Origin: Wolfiporia cocos
Lineage: Eukaryota > Basidiomycota > Agaricomycetes > Polyporales > Phaeolaceae
NCBI GenBank assembly: GCA_029448655.1
Contig: JACCLO010000012.1
Span: 2,542,001 to 2,606,000 of the forward strand
Length of the DNA: 64,000 bases
Direction of reading: 5' to 3'
The position numbers and the translations under genes are program-made. Of this stretch, positions 1 to 12,446 are shown in pieces; the stretch's first letter is position 1; every line of letters starts with the position of its first letter. The notes below the pieces were generated by a model, which searched no databases, had not been told where the DNA came from, and was given only the letters and a program-made list of their open reading frames with translations.

Positions 1-889
1 TTCCCAGAGGTCAAAATACAAAACATATTTTATCGGCCTAAATCGGTCTGATAACGTATACCAGTCTGACGTCACTTTATCTATGCTTATCTACTATCTC
101 GCCTTTTGCTGATGGGTTGGCTGGTGCAGATGATTTAACTTGCGATTTATGTGGTGGTTAGCTTTCTTCTCTTCCCGCTTGTAATTGCTCTATGCCCGCA
201 TATGCTGTCTGTAGTGCTCTGCAGCAGTGCGCTGAGCCCGACTTCCAGACCTCTGGCAACATAATGCTCATTTATCAAGTCAAAGCCTGTGATCGTAACT
301 AGTGTCTGGCAGCGAACCCCCATTGCTCTATCAGGGATCACTTGCTACCTTGATGTGCTTCTTGTCTCAACTTCCTTACCATCACATTACTTCATTTGGG
401 TTGCTTTTCCGGAGTTCTCTGGTCCTGACTGTTCGGCGTTCGACTTTTCTCGTGCTCCGTAATCCAACATTCTCACTGATACTCATAGCTCTCGAATTCC
501 CATGCTCATTTCGAAGCTCTGACGGTGCGGGCGAGCTCTACGCCTCCCACCCAACTCACATACACCGATGGTGCGTGTTGTTCTTTCTCTAGATCTATGG
601 ATCACAATCGCAATGCTCTGTCGTTCTCTGATTGCTAGATGCGACGGATGTGCGATTGGTAAGCTGTAGACCAAGCATATCGTTGACATTGCTTCATAAG
701 AAAGAAATGACAGCAGCACCTATAAGCATTCTCACTATTGAATACGTCAGAGGCTGTGTCAAGTCCACAATGCACGCATGCTAGGTGGGAGGCATATCGG
801 CGCACTGGTCATAGCAAGCATCAGAGGCAAAATCACGAAATAAAGTGGCTTCAAACTAGATATCGATGCCACTTTGCAGCGTATAAGAT
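1..889. other. Intergenic, no supported gene
   Basis: Only short overlapping open frames on both strands, without recognisable domains, splice-linked exons or codon bias. I see no gene, RNA or repeat here. It is the 3' flank of the F-box gene that ends at 890. Confidence 0.6.
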
Positions 890-2528
890 CTACCCCATGC
901 ACCATCCAACGCGCACCTCTTGCTGCTGACGCCAGCTCGTGAGCCTTTGAAAAACAGCCTGCCATTCGGCTGGAGCAGGAGGATCGACACCCCGGCCAAA
1001 ATCCTTCAGGCTTGCGACAGCATCCAAGTTCGGAAAGATACGGTCCAGGAACGCAGCTGTTGGCGCAGGATCCGAAATAGACGCTGCTATGGGTGTACCG
1101 ACGAACGACAGGAGGCTGAGTGGATGAGGAGTCTCTAATACGTGCTCCTCGACATCAGCCGTGCTAGAGAGGTGATTGCGCATATATGGGAGAGAGAGCT
1201 TCTTCAGGTGAGGACAGTGGCGAGTGAAACACACAAGTGCGCGAGTGGAAGGGTGCGTAAATCCAGGAGCACAGCTGATTAATACTTCCTGGATGTTAGG
1301 CCAGGCTTGCGCCATTAGCTCGATGACTTCGTCGGTCATTTCAATGCCACAGCATCGCTCTATGCGCATCACGAGCCTCTGTAGCTGACGCATTTTCAGA
1401 AAAGAAGAGTGGAAGTTGCAATTGGAAACTGAGCCAAAGCTCCTTGCGCCGGGTAAATGCCATATTTCGATGTTGCATAGATTCGCAGATGGGATAGTGG
1501 CTATTGCCTCAAGCAAAGATGGGGCATCCTTGCCGTCGCCGAATGCCTCAACCTGAAGGTCTACAAGCTGGGGCAATTGGAGATTCGTCAGGAATCGAGA
1601 CAGTTGTACCGACGGTCCACGAAGTGAGACGACGCGGAGCATTGGGCAGCAAAAGCTTTCACAGAGCTCCTCATCATCGTCCTTCAATGAGATGCTGAGC
1701 TCGGTAAGGTGAATTGCTTCAGCTATTTTGGATAACAGCTCCGTATTGAGGACGACAGGTGAGGCGTGCCGTAACACGCGCAGGTTACGCCATGCATATG
1801 CGGTCATCGTAGGGAGACGGTCCCATGGCAGACCAAGTAGGCTGATGCGACGGAGGGATGGGCATTTGCCGAGAATGGCCAGCATGTGCTCTTCAAAAGC
1901 ACAGTAGTCGCCAGCTGTCTGCTGCCTGTCGGGGTATTTGAGTTCGATCGAGAGCGATTGTAGATTGTCTGAGACTAGGAACTTCAGTCCGTCGTCCACA
2001 GCCCCACACTGCGTCCAGCGCAGCTCTCGTAATGCTGGAAGCAAAATTTTGCCGTTGCATGCAGAGGAGAGGCGAGCGAGCAGACTAGGGTCGATGTATG
2101 CGCTGTACTGCATTGTCGCCTTCTGTACGCGACTTGCGTAGTACTGGAAGCGGCTTTGGTCATGAGCAGTAATCTCCCCACAAAGTGACTGACAGTCTTT
2201 CGTCAGAGCTTGGAGCAGTCACGGACTGGTCGAACAAACTCACAAACACTATTGGACTAGGATCAAGCTCCCATGGGCTCGGTTGCTCTGCTTCCGGAGC
2301 CAGTTTTAGAGCAGAAATCAGGGTAAACAGAAGTATTAGATCGTTTATATCTCGCCATAGTGCACTCAGCGCTACTTCGCTGAACAATCTACACACGCGT
2401 GCAGCGCGCGCCAACGTGTTGCGATTTCGGCGTTGGGAAGCGGGAATGTGCTGGAATACTTCGTAAAGAATGTCGACAACCTCTAAAGCTCGGTGAGGAA
2501 ATCTTGGCGAATTTCTTTTCGCTTCCAT
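890..2528 (-). CDS. F-box protein with LRR-like C-terminal region
   Basis: Probably a substrate-recognition subunit of an SCF ubiquitin ligase (family inference). Two exons, 2528-2244 and 2188-890, joined across a 55-nt intron that starts GTGAGT and ends CTGTCAG with a CTGAC branch site; 527 residues. The first exon carries the F-box: an aliphatic helix with ILYEVFQHI, then ARAARVCRLFSEVALSALWRDI near residues 42-62. The second exon has the polypore hallmark RFQYYASRV and then irregular leucine-rich strands such as LRVVSLRGPSVQLSRFL and LKKLSLPYM. ATG 2528 is the only start that keeps the whole F-box. Basidiomycetes have very many such genes, so the substrate cannot be guessed. Confidence 0.85.
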
Positions 2529-3139
2529 TTAGGAACAAAGACAACCTGTAAGTAACTCATTTTAGCTCTCCTGGCCTTTTCACATCTCTTCTATGCGTCT
2601 CAGTGTAGAACGTGAACTTACAACTTACAATGTGAAGCAACACTAAGTGCAAATGATAGATCGCAACCCACAAGAAGCGTATCACGTCTTGAGTACAGAC
2701 AAGACTTTCGAGAGTATCAACGATGAGCTTGGGGAGATCGCAGATGTTGATTCGACCTTGAACGAAGGGCGAATTAAAGGATGTACCGGCCGTTGGTGGT
2801 GGTATAGGGTTGATGCCTGGGATGGATGATCCCCTTCGGAGAGAGGGTGCTGATGACACGTCGCACAGACAAGTCTTGTACCTTTTGCGGTGCGTGACAT
2901 TACCTTAGAATGTTGAGCGCGCATCGCAGACAACGAGGGTCTATGATGTTCCACACGCAATAGGCAACCCTTGGAAGCGAAGATGTCGGTGTCTAGCATA
3001 GACGCATATACATCAGCCGCTGGTCTCGGATTATAAGTGTTCTAGGCTGACAATTGATGAACATGTCCTGTCGTTGGCGGCTAACCTAATATGACATTGA
3101 CAATTCCGAACACGTCGCAAATGCTCTCATCAGAATTGA
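2529..3139. other. Intergenic, upstream of F-box gene
   Basis: Contains the presumed promoter of the F-box gene (which begins at 2528 on the minus strand). Short open frames here have no recognisable similarity. No TATA box was convincing. Confidence 0.4.
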
Positions 3140-3142
3140 TGG

Positions 3143-3151
3143 ATAAACGCC
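3143..3151 (+). repeat. Left target-site duplication of the foldback element
   Basis: ATAAACGCC, repeated directly at 3613-3621 on the other side of the element. The left copy is separated from the first paired base by ATGG, so the exact element end is uncertain by a few bases. Confidence 0.65.
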
Positions 3152-3612
3152 ATGGCCAGGCTCCTAAAACCATCCATCGCTGGAGTGTTCTCGCTCCAAT
3201 AGTCGAAGTCGCACTAACGCTCAGAATGTAAAATTACGTGAAAGATTACTATATTGGTCAGGAGTAAGGGGAGGAGAACAGGACGGCTGGCCCAACTGGT
3301 CATCCGAGATCCCCGAGTGCCGGTGCGCACGCCGCGCACTGTGAGTGCCGGGGCACGCATACTCCGCTGCTCGACTCGCGTGCACCTGCCGCGTGCACCT
3401 GCAGTGGGGTTATGCCAATTGCGAGCTGTGAATGCTGCTCGAGAGCACCGGCGCTCGGGGATCTCGGATGACCAGTTGGGCCAGCCGTCCTGGCCTCCCC
3501 TTACTCCTGACCAATATAGTAATCTTTCACATGATTTTACATTCTGAGCGTTAGTGCGACTTCGACTATTGGAGCGAGAACACTCCAGCGACGGATGGTT
3601 TTAGGAGCCTGG
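3152..3612. mobile_element. Foldback MITE-like element with long inverted arms
   Basis: The two halves are near-perfect reverse complements. The left arm (about 3156-3318) begins CCAGGCTCCTAAAACCATC and the right arm (about 3450-3612) ends with its complement. The shared sequence includes the segments around GTCAGGAGTAAGGGGAGG, CTGGCCCAACTGGTCATC and GATCCCCGAG. The loop of roughly 130 nt is GC-rich. It has no transposase. The arms are bracketed by a direct repeat ATAAACGCC (3143-3151 and 3613-3621; 12 nt if the preceding TGG is included), consistent with a 9-12 bp target duplication as seen with Mutator-like elements. A 97-residue open frame at 3254-3547 lies wholly inside the hairpin and is not a gene. 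Confidence 0.8.
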
Positions 3613-3621
3613 ATAAACGCC
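3613..3621 (+). repeat. Right target-site duplication of the foldback element
   Basis: ATAAACGCC immediately after the right inverted-repeat end; the direct partner is at 3143-3151. Confidence 0.65.
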
Positions 3622-4205
3622 CTCTTTGTCCAGAACGACGCATCAGCATGTTTTGTGAGGAGAGGAACGTGGTTGTCTCATTGCAGACCGGGTATCCCCG
3701 GCAGCTCAGGAGCCCGATCGGGCGGAAGCGTTGTTCGAAGCATAACATGTGGACATGCGGTACCTCTTGGCGCCATGAATTGCTCGGACGAAAATTCTCC
3801 CATCCCAAAAGACCATTTGAGTTCTAAAGCACCACTATCGTTGGGCACCGACAGTGCTATACTTTGAACCTTTTTCGAGACATGCCATTCATGACGACGG
3901 TTCTGTGTAGCTTACGTCTGGAGTGAAGTGTTGTGACGTCCAGCAGTTCGTAGCCGCAAGCCTACCGGACTGAGCCAAGCCGTACCACAGCTACCCCCTC
4001 AAGGTCTCATAGACGGCGATCGGTTGTTTCAGCTATTTGGTTGGTGGGCCGCTTCTCCAGAGCCATGGATACAAACCGATTGCAATATGGTAGGCAATCT
4101 CTAGAACATCTTCCACCACCTCGGAATGTATGGAAAAAACTTCGTTTATAATCATTTGGGATGAAAATTTTTGCGCGAGAAGCTTCTGACCGCGCGAACG
4201 AGAGA

Positions 4206-4373
4206 CTGTGGGATAAGAAATCCGGGCCTCAGTCTCGATAGTAGTAGAAGACTGTATTACTCTATGTAACTAACCTGTGGGATAAGAAATCCGGGCTAGG
4301 AGAACATGAGTACAGGACATATGGACAGTAACTAAGAGAACTCACCCTCAGTCTCGATAGTAGTAGAAGACTG
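4206..4373 (+). repeat. Short local duplication, second copy interrupted
   Basis: A 22-nt block (4206-4227) followed directly by a 27-nt block (4228-4254) recurs as the same two blocks at 4275-4296 and 4347-4373, now separated by 50 nt. The blocks look identical. This is either a duplication followed by an insertion between the blocks, or a duplication whose first copy lost the spacer. No protein is encoded. Confidence 0.7.
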
Positions 4374-7226
4374 AGGGAGAGAGAGCACGAAAACTCTGCA
4401 AATACTCTACGATTACATAAGTGTCCGTTTTTAGTAAGTGACGACGATAGCCTCATGGCGCGCAGTGGCGCGACGCGCGTACATGCGTCTAAGTGCCGCT
4501 GGACCTCTTCCAACAAAAATGACATTGTATGTAGAGTCTTTGGACTGTGTCAACGAAAAAGGGAAGTACCCTAATCTGCGTGCAGTGTTCCAGCAGATGC
4601 CTTTCAACACTGTACAAACATTTATAACGACAAGTAGCAACAGCTGCTAAGTTTTGAGTGATGTGGCGAAGATTATGCGCGCTGTCTCGGGCGAGAAGAC
4701 ACCATCAACCACTCTTGGATGGTGGAGCTGTCCTTGCAGTCAAAATTTATATATCACTCTGAAAGTGTGCCATTAGTTGGTCGATACTCCAGTTTGATAC
4801 CGACAGGTTACGATCATCATGTCGTAAATTCTTCTGTTAGATTTACAGCTAGGACAAGTAGCCCCGACCTGGAAGATAATTTCTCGATGCCATTGACTGC
4901 AGAATGCGGATAGCATGTATGCCAAGCTCAATCGTAGCACAGGTTGGTCGGCATGATGTCGCTTCATTTGATAGAACTCACTGAGGGCGCGTTTGAATAT
5001 CCAACCCTAGTGGTGATGGCTCAGAATGCAGAGCCCACAACAATCGTGTATATATCGTCTGGTCAGTATTTCATCTGCCAACTCTTGATAAACTCACCAG
5101 GTGCTCACAAGCTCCGAGTAATCAACAAGCTATACCGTCGGTTTGATGATGGTGATATCTATAATCTGCGTTCTTCGAAGGCGGGGATCGTATCTTTTTG
5201 GAGCGCTGCAACTTGAGCATAGCCTGATAATGAAATTTTGTCAGTTGGTGTCCATGCAGGACCTCTGACGCTCACATGCGTTAATGATCTCTGAGCAACA
5301 GGTGGACGCTGTAGAGCAAGATACGCATGATAGTATTAATGTATGCCGATGTTAACCGAGATGGAACAACTGTTGGCGGCTTTGAACGGCTACTGTGTCA
5401 ATGCTGCTTTGTCACTGACACAATACTCTGGACCTTTAGGTGCATGCCGCATGAGATGTAGGCCATCTAAACAAAGAGAGCTGCAAGTCCTCAGTGCAGT
5501 CACCCGGCACACGATTTGCATGCAACGAAAATGGGACGGCCTTGATGCCTGCGACCGTGCGTTTCACATCGCTACTCGCGCAAAGTGGATAGGTCCAGAG
5601 GCTACGTAGTATTGCTGAATCTTACCAAATCACCCAGTACTGCGTTATGGGATACAGACACGCGCCGAAGTATGGAAACGTGTGAAAACCTCTGTCTTTG
5701 AGTCCGGTAACATAGGCAGTATACTAGATACGGTAAAGGGAGAGGCTCGCAAGTCGCTCCATCACTCCTGCACAGATTGAGCCGAATATCACAAGGATCA
5801 TTTATGACGTTACTCAGGTCCGTTGAGAAGATCACCTCACTCTGAGGTCACCGACGCCGAGCAACTAAAAGCTCTCAGCGATTGACTTGATTATATAACC
5901 AGGACTAGTCCGACTTATTGGCCTTCACGTTTGAGATGTTAAGACCCATTCTGGCACAGAAGCAGTGCATAACGAGCGACACGTAAGTACACAAATAGTG
6001 TGCGTCGGTCCTGAAAGGCCGGTATGTTGAACAGCCATGTAGTTATATTACCTCATGGAAAGTAAAGGCAGGTTGCCGTAATGTACATGTTGAGTACGAG
6101 GAACAGTATCTGCCACTGATGAGTTACAGCCAATCGATCATCAATTACTTGTGAGGATTGCGATGGACAATTGACTATCACCTGCAATTCGCGAGTCGTA
6201 ACTGTAATGCATTGTTAATGGACAAACGACATCGGCTTCCAAATGTCAGTCAAGCCGCATAATCTCTAACCTTATTCCCAGGTCAATCTGATATTATGAT
6301 ATAGAGACCATGCATATGGTTACGTCTGTCTACAGTAGACCGCTCGAGATATCAGGGTTCAAGTTAGCGTATGTTGTCGGCTCCGGACAATCCTGAATTG
6401 GACAATGATGCACGCTCTATGCGCTACATTGATGTCGGGAGTGGATAAAAGTCGGATACTGCATTACGATCTCTGAGATTCTTACATTGACACAGCACAT
6501 ATATGCCGGTCCCGCATACGAGGCGGTGATCGAGCACAAGCTGAGGCCGCCCTCTATGTCTCACCGCGCTCAGTAGCTGCTACGAGCACGTCACGACCAT
6601 GCGCTTCAATAGCTTAAGTACTGAGACCCGCAAATGCCAACAAAGTTGCAATTGGCATTGTGCCCTTTTGGCGCAGTTGTTATTGCATTACGGCTAAACA
6701 TCGTTATCGGGTCTCACGACAGCGCGTGATAGTAGCTCTGTATCGAGTGGTTCAAAGTGGAGCAGAAAGTGAGTCAATCGGATCGTTCTACATGCCTGAG
6801 GTGAGCTGAGAGTACGCGGAATAGGACGTCCCGTCTCGTCGAGCTGTAAGCGCGAGATGGTATTCACCTAACCATCTGACCAGATCGGCAGTATGCAGTC
6901 ACATAGAAGGCCCTTCGATTCATAACGCAGGGGTCTGAGGAATTTCGGTGCTGAGCGAGACGCAGTTATCAGGATAGTCACCGCCATCAGCAAAGGCCAT
7001 ACGGCTACTGCTTAGTACGCGATGCATTGTAGCGCATATTCATGATATATATCGGAATGTGGTGGCAATGAAACGTAGAACGGAAACAGAGGGCTCGGGG
7101 CGCAGCATCAAGAAAATGCCTCGACGGCTATCAATATCGAAAATCATCTCAACACTGGCGGCTAGAAGAAATACAATGCAAGACTGCTACATCCACACGT
7201 CGATGTAGGCCATTGCGGTGTTGAGG
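4374..7226. other. Gene-poor stretch, no supported gene
   Basis: Nearly 3 kb of balanced base composition with only short open frames on both strands. None has a recognisable motif, and none can be joined by splice sites into a longer reading frame. From about 5.8 to 7.2 kb even short frames are almost absent. It may be decayed transposon or plain intergenic sequence; I see nothing that decides. Confidence 0.5.
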
Positions 7227-10200
7227 TCAGAGTCGTAAGCGTGTGAGCTCCCTCTTTGCCTTGCTCAAGCGATCCCGCTTGTTCCTCAGGTCCTCGCGAC
7301 GGCTGGCCACACTTGCATCCTCTCTGAGGTATTCAGCACATATGCGATGCGCATCTGCCTCACTGACACCGAGCTCTCGGCGCAACATTGTCTCCAAGCC
7401 CTGATTGCGGTTCAGGCCGAGTACGAGCTCGTGATCGATCGCGACAGGGACGTTGTCTGCAAAACGTTTGTATGCGACTGCAAAATGGAACGCATGAGCA
7501 TGCGAATGGACAAGGAGCGCACAAATGCCAACGCGGAAGCGGCACTCACCCTGGAAATATGCGCGCACGCTTGCCATGATCGCGATCGCAGGTTCGTACG
7601 GATCAGCGGGAAGTACCTTGGGCAGGTCGGTTGGCCGAACGCCGTGTATGCCCAGCTCGTCGAAGCCGGAGAGGACTTTGCAGATTGTTTCGTGAAGATC
7701 TTGATTGCGCTGCTCATCAGAGGCTTGGTCATAGCCAGCGAGGAGTTCCAGCAGAGACACGTTGTTGTACTGAGGGCGGCTGCCCTTGTAGTGAGCAAGG
7801 ATCTTATCGCGGTAGTCTCGATAGTGATGCTCGTTTATGGTTCGGGGGCGACTTTCGACTTCGAGCAACCATTCGAGCCGTTCCTTAGTTGATTCGGCGC
7901 AACCCGCGATCCGCTCGGTGACGACAGCCCTGTGATATTATCAAACACATGGGAACCGAACGAACTAGAGACTACACGTACATGACTTGCATCTCAAGAT
8001 GCGGATACTGGGTGAACTCGCGACGAACGAAATCCTTGACCTTTTTGGACAGAATGTCTTCGACTTCGTCGGCCAAGCGCCGAGTCGGAAACTCCCATCG
8101 CTGCACAACCTGCTCGATGTATGCTTGCGTGACAACGAACGGGTAGTTATCCGGCAGCTCTCGAGTGATAGCCCTGGTTTAGCATTGGTTTTGAGCTGAT
8201 GTGCAGAAATTCGCGAAAGCCACACCCAACTCACGTTGCGGCAAATTGCATGACATCGTCGATGTATATGGCGGAGTCGTCTGTCGTCGGGACTACTAGC
8301 TCCCCCTCGTTCGCTAGAAACTCAAGTGGCACAACTGTGGGCTGCTCGTTGTTGTCGTCTTCTCTATGGCGATTATGCGGCCTGAAGTCCGGGGCAGTAG
8401 CAGAGATGGCACGCCTGAATTCCTCCCGCCTGGGCCGAATTGTCTGCAACAGGCCATCCGCGCCTGGTGTGCCTTCCAGATATTTAGTGAGACGTGCAGA
8501 GAACTTGCTGATGAGGTTGAAAACTTCGCCAATAGGGTCCTTCGATGGCTCCTTGGGGAGCTCGTTGAGCTGTCCTTCAGTCATCATAAGCATCTGCTGT
8601 ATTTTCTCCTGGATTGCAGGCAGGCTACACCCTCATGAGAAAGTGTAAATGCCTATAGAGCATGTAGCAGAATACCTCTTCGCGATGAGCGCCGACAGGA
8701 TATCGCTGCAGCGATCGGCCAAGCACTCAGTGCCGAGGTGCTGCTGGAACTTGAGTGGCAATCCTGACCACGGGGCTGTAGACGAAAAGAACTCTTTTTC
8801 CTCTTGACGCGCACGCGCGCGTGTAATGCCGGCCTCGATCTGCACTGAATCAGGCTGCTTGACGCTGTACCATCCGTTAACGAGAGCTAGTTGAGAGAGT
8901 TCATTCTTGAGCAATTTAGCCCAGCGCTGTTCATCGCCACGAGGAATGCGGTCTGGTTTGGTCAATACTCCTACAAAGCCATGAACCGTTATAATATGCG
9001 ATCGAGGAAGTGGCAAAGAGGCATACCGATGGTGCGCTTGCCGTTCGGATCGTATTGTTGCGCAAGATGATATGCTCCCTGGTTCTCAAAATCGGCTGCA
9101 GCATGTAATGATGAATGGCTGACTCGGTGGATGTATTGCAGGTCGACGTACTTTCGCACGCGACTGTGAGAAGTATGATGCAGCTTTCTTTGGACACGTA
9201 ATCTGTAACGAGCGATTTCACAAGGTCTATATCACCCTTGTTGCCACCAACTCCAACGCTGGCGATCAATCCTGTTGCAGAGAAAAGTTTCAGTTCACTA
9301 CAGAAAAACAGATTATAGTCCTCATACCTGGCAAGTCGACAAATGATAGGTCGGTGACGTCTGGTCCGCTGATCTCAAGTAGAACACAGTTACTAGAGAA
9401 AGTCATCTCCAAATCGTCCATGATGACATCGTCATTTAGGAAATGTCTCGGATCAGTACTCGGGTTCAAGATCGCGCGCTGTGCACGTCTGATTCTCTCG
9501 GAAACGTCGTCTTTGTCAAAAATGGGGTCGCCGAACTTAACTGTGCGCACGGGAACAGGCTGGCCGATCGCATCAGTCGTGAAGCGGAGACTGACGAGGC
9601 ACTGCCAGTTTTGAGATGAGGAAGAGAGACGACATTCCGTCGGGCATCTGCATAATGACGGTCATGATCATCTAGGGAGATCATTCGAATACTGTTACCT
9701 CGTACAGGTTCCACTAGCCCGCGGGAGGGTAATCCCGGAGATTGACTCGATCAACGAGGATTTACCCGCGCTCTGAGAACCAATGACTGCGATCATAGGA
9801 ATCTCTATGTCCATCGTGACGCTGTGGTAATTGACTTTAGTGTCACAACAGCGACGAATGACATGTCAATGTTACTGACCCTGTGCCGTACAAACTGTTC
9901 GCAATATCAAGCATATCACGACGCGTTGATGAATATTGCGAATCGGGAAGCCCAGTCGCATTGTCCCCCTCATCCATGTGGGAGACAGTCCCATTGGGCT
10001 CCCCGTTCGTTTGCATCTTACGTCCCATTGATACTGCAGATTGAGCTGAGTCTTCACTTGGCAAAGGCGGTTGAGGAGCTTCTACTGGCTGTGGCTGAGG
10101 AAGCGCAGTGGGCTGGGACAGAGCGTCGGTCAGTTGTGATTGAGAGGGCTCAGTGCACTGTGACTGAGGAACTTCGAAGGGCGACGATTGAGGAGCTTCA

Positions 10201-10355
10201 GGGGATGGCGGCTGGGGACCTTCAATAAACTGCTGAGGCGTAGATTCCTGGGGTAAAGGGAAACTGAGAGGGTGCCGTCGATGGAAAGGAGTTATAAGCA
10301 GGCCGCGAGACGCCGAGATGTTTGGGAAAAGGGAAGTGATGCCTTTCATGATCAT
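7227..10355 (-). CDS. Dynamin-like large GTPase (paralogue 1)
   Basis: Predicted large GTPase of the dynamin/Mx type, which self-assembles on membranes or other scaffolds and works by GTP hydrolysis (family knowledge). Ten exons: 10355-9880, 9821-9699, 9647-9328, 9271-9152, 9095-9027, 8970-8676, 8624-8235, 8173-7982, 7929-7550, 7477-7227; 871 residues. Visible G motifs are P-loop GSQSAGKSS near 173-181, switch region with [13 protein letters not shown] near 304-307 and TKPD at 373-376. A middle/stalk region follows, and the C-terminal AYKRF...ELVLGL part corresponds to the effector region. About 140 residues rich in Pro and Gln precede the GTPase domain and are missing from the paralogue at 35.3 kb. 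Every intron matches the paralogue in place and phase. The exact start is uncertain (a second ATG lies two codons downstream). Confidence 0.88.
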
Positions 10356-11745
10356 GATTCTAGGGGATTAAGGCTACACAGTCTTGGGCAGATGACGAGG
10401 ATAAATATACATCTTGCGATGGCAGAGTTCATGCAATATCGCAATACAGAATTGAAGTTCCCTTAAAGGATCGGCGCGCAGGTTTCGAAGCAAATCGTGT
10501 CAAATCAAATGGGCGACTCCAGAGCAGAAGGCCTCTGTGGCATGCTGCGCGTCGTCAGCGGCGTCGAAACATAGTGCATGTGCGTGCGATTCAGCAGGAG
10601 AAGCATACACAATATTAATGTGTGCCGCGAACATTCGATAGAGTATACTGTTGAGGGTATAGGTACCCACCTCAATTTCCCTGCCTCTACACAAATGAAT
10701 CGTCTCGTTGAGGAATATCTTTTACTGAGCGTGATCGCGCCTGCTCTGCCCATTTCCGTCAGAGTCCATGACAGCGTTTTTCTGTGAAGCTGTTGCTTTT
10801 CAAAGGCATGGCTCTCCACCATCAACAAAGCCTGAAGTCGTGACCACTTACAGACTCATGTATCTATTAGACTCGTGCTTACCACCAAATTCCCAATCGC
10901 ATAAAAGCGCGACGTATGGTTGCAGATCACCCACCCCGTGCAGATAATCACTGAAGATTCGAGTCATCCGTAAGACGCCAACGCCCGCTGTCAAGCAAAT
11001 AATCAACCTTTCAACGGCAGGGCGCCTGGCCGAGAACATGGTTCCGCAGGAGCATCGCGCGCAGCAGCGTGGTGGTGCATCGGAATGCTTTCTTAGGTAG
11101 ATAGTGGAAAGGTATACCGGTAACTGCTAACGCACGTAGCACGGCGCTCTTCGTGCATACGATCTGCGTCCCTTGCTGGGCTGGGCGAGACACGTTTTGA
11201 TTTACCAATATCGAGCGCTGATTCATGATTCCGCAGTCACACGATCTCATGATCTGTTGGCCATGGTGGTTATCAACGTAATGCTGCGGAAGCTGTGACA
11301 TTACAACTGAGAGCTTCAGTTTTTCGAATAACTCAATTATATACCCAGGGACATACCGTTCAGAGTCAACTCATCATATATATCGGTTAGAGGCTGTTGA
11401 GGGTAACCAGTGGCAAAAGAGCGCCAAGGCCAGGGCAAAAGTCGCACAATAAGAATTAGGGAAATAACTTATCGATACAACGCCGAATACACCATCCGTC
11501 CCATTTGGCAAAAGAACCATTCTAAAGTAGACCTGTCGGAAAGCAGCTACAGGCGAGCGCGAGATCGTAGCAGCAAAGGTAAAGCAGAACAGTAATTTAT
11601 CGTGAGGGCGTGTCCACTGTCCGTATCACATACCGGGGTCCGTCACAGGCCGGCGAGACAGCCGTGGAGCGTCGCGCGCGGCGGGGCCGTCGGGCCATGC
11701 AACTGCGCCCATTGGCCGCCAACGCCTCGCTCGTAATGCGACGCA
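10356..11745. other. Intergenic between dynamin-like gene and membrane-protein gene
   Basis: Upstream flank of the dynamin-like gene and 3' flank of the membrane-protein gene. The open frames at 10.5-10.8 kb and 11.0-11.3 kb have no recognisable motif. No RNA gene or repeat seen. Confidence 0.45.
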
Positions 11746-12446
11746 CTACACATGCGCCTCGGAGCCGTGCCCCGGGTCTGAGGGACAGTATGCAGGCGGG
11801 GGCACGTCCTCACCGTCGACGTAGAGGTCGGTCGGCGCATGCTCGACGTAGCCGCGCGTCGTGAGCTCGCCGGGCTGGAGCTTCATCTTCTCCTTCGAGC
11901 TCAGGTAGTTGGACGAGAAGCTGAGCGTCGAGCGCGCGGAGAAGGACGTCCGCGGCGGCGCGAAGTCGAGCATCGACATCGTGTCCGGCGTGAGGTCATG
12001 GAACTCCCACCCGCCGTCCTCGCGCCGGTGCGCGACGCGCATGTTCGTGCCGGGCTGGTGCACTGTGCGGCGTTAGATTGGGCGAACGGAGACGCGGGCG
12101 GCTGTGGGGAGAGCATGGAAGACGTACCGAAACGCGGCGTCTCCTCGCCTGAGTTGGGGCTGAAGGGGGTGACATGGCACGCGATGTGAGTTGGGTCGAC
12201 AAACGTGCGCCGCCGGAACGCTTTCTGCTGTTTCGGATCGACTCCGACGGCTTGCGTGTGGCGTGAGCGGCGACGAATGTACCAGAAAACAGCGCCCGCG
12301 ATGCCAATCAGAACGACAACAGTGACGAGCACGCCCGCTACGATGGCGGCAGTGCCTGAGTTGGAATGGGCAGGAAGGGAAGCGTCGGATGGAGGAGGCA
12401 TGCTCGGGTTCGAGTTAGAATTTTGGTTCGAGTTGGGTGAGGACAT
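11746..12446 (-). CDS. Single-pass membrane protein, Mid2-like layout
   Basis: Two exons, 12446-12128 and 12062-11746, joined by a 65-nt GTACGT...CACAG intron; 211 residues. A Ser/Asn/Pro-rich N-terminal segment of about 30 residues precedes one strong membrane helix (about 33-55, AAIVAGVLVTVVVLIGIAG) and a basic stop-transfer stretch YIRRRSR. The cytoplasmic tail is Ser/Pro rich and ends near PPPAYCPSD. The layout resembles the membrane part of basidiomycete wall-sensor-like or Mid2-like proteins, which normally have a long secreted ectodomain after a signal peptide. None is seen here, so either upstream exons are missed or this is a short form. Function unknown. Confidence 0.65.

Noticed and set aside
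3254..3547. 97-codon open frame as a small gene
   Set aside because: It lies wholly within the self-complementary arms and loop of the foldback element.
9824..10228. 134-codon plus-strand open frame with repeated Glu/Leu motifs
   Set aside because: It is the complement of the Pro/Gln-rich N-terminal region of the dynamin-like gene, whose exon 1 is supported by intron conservation with the paralogue.
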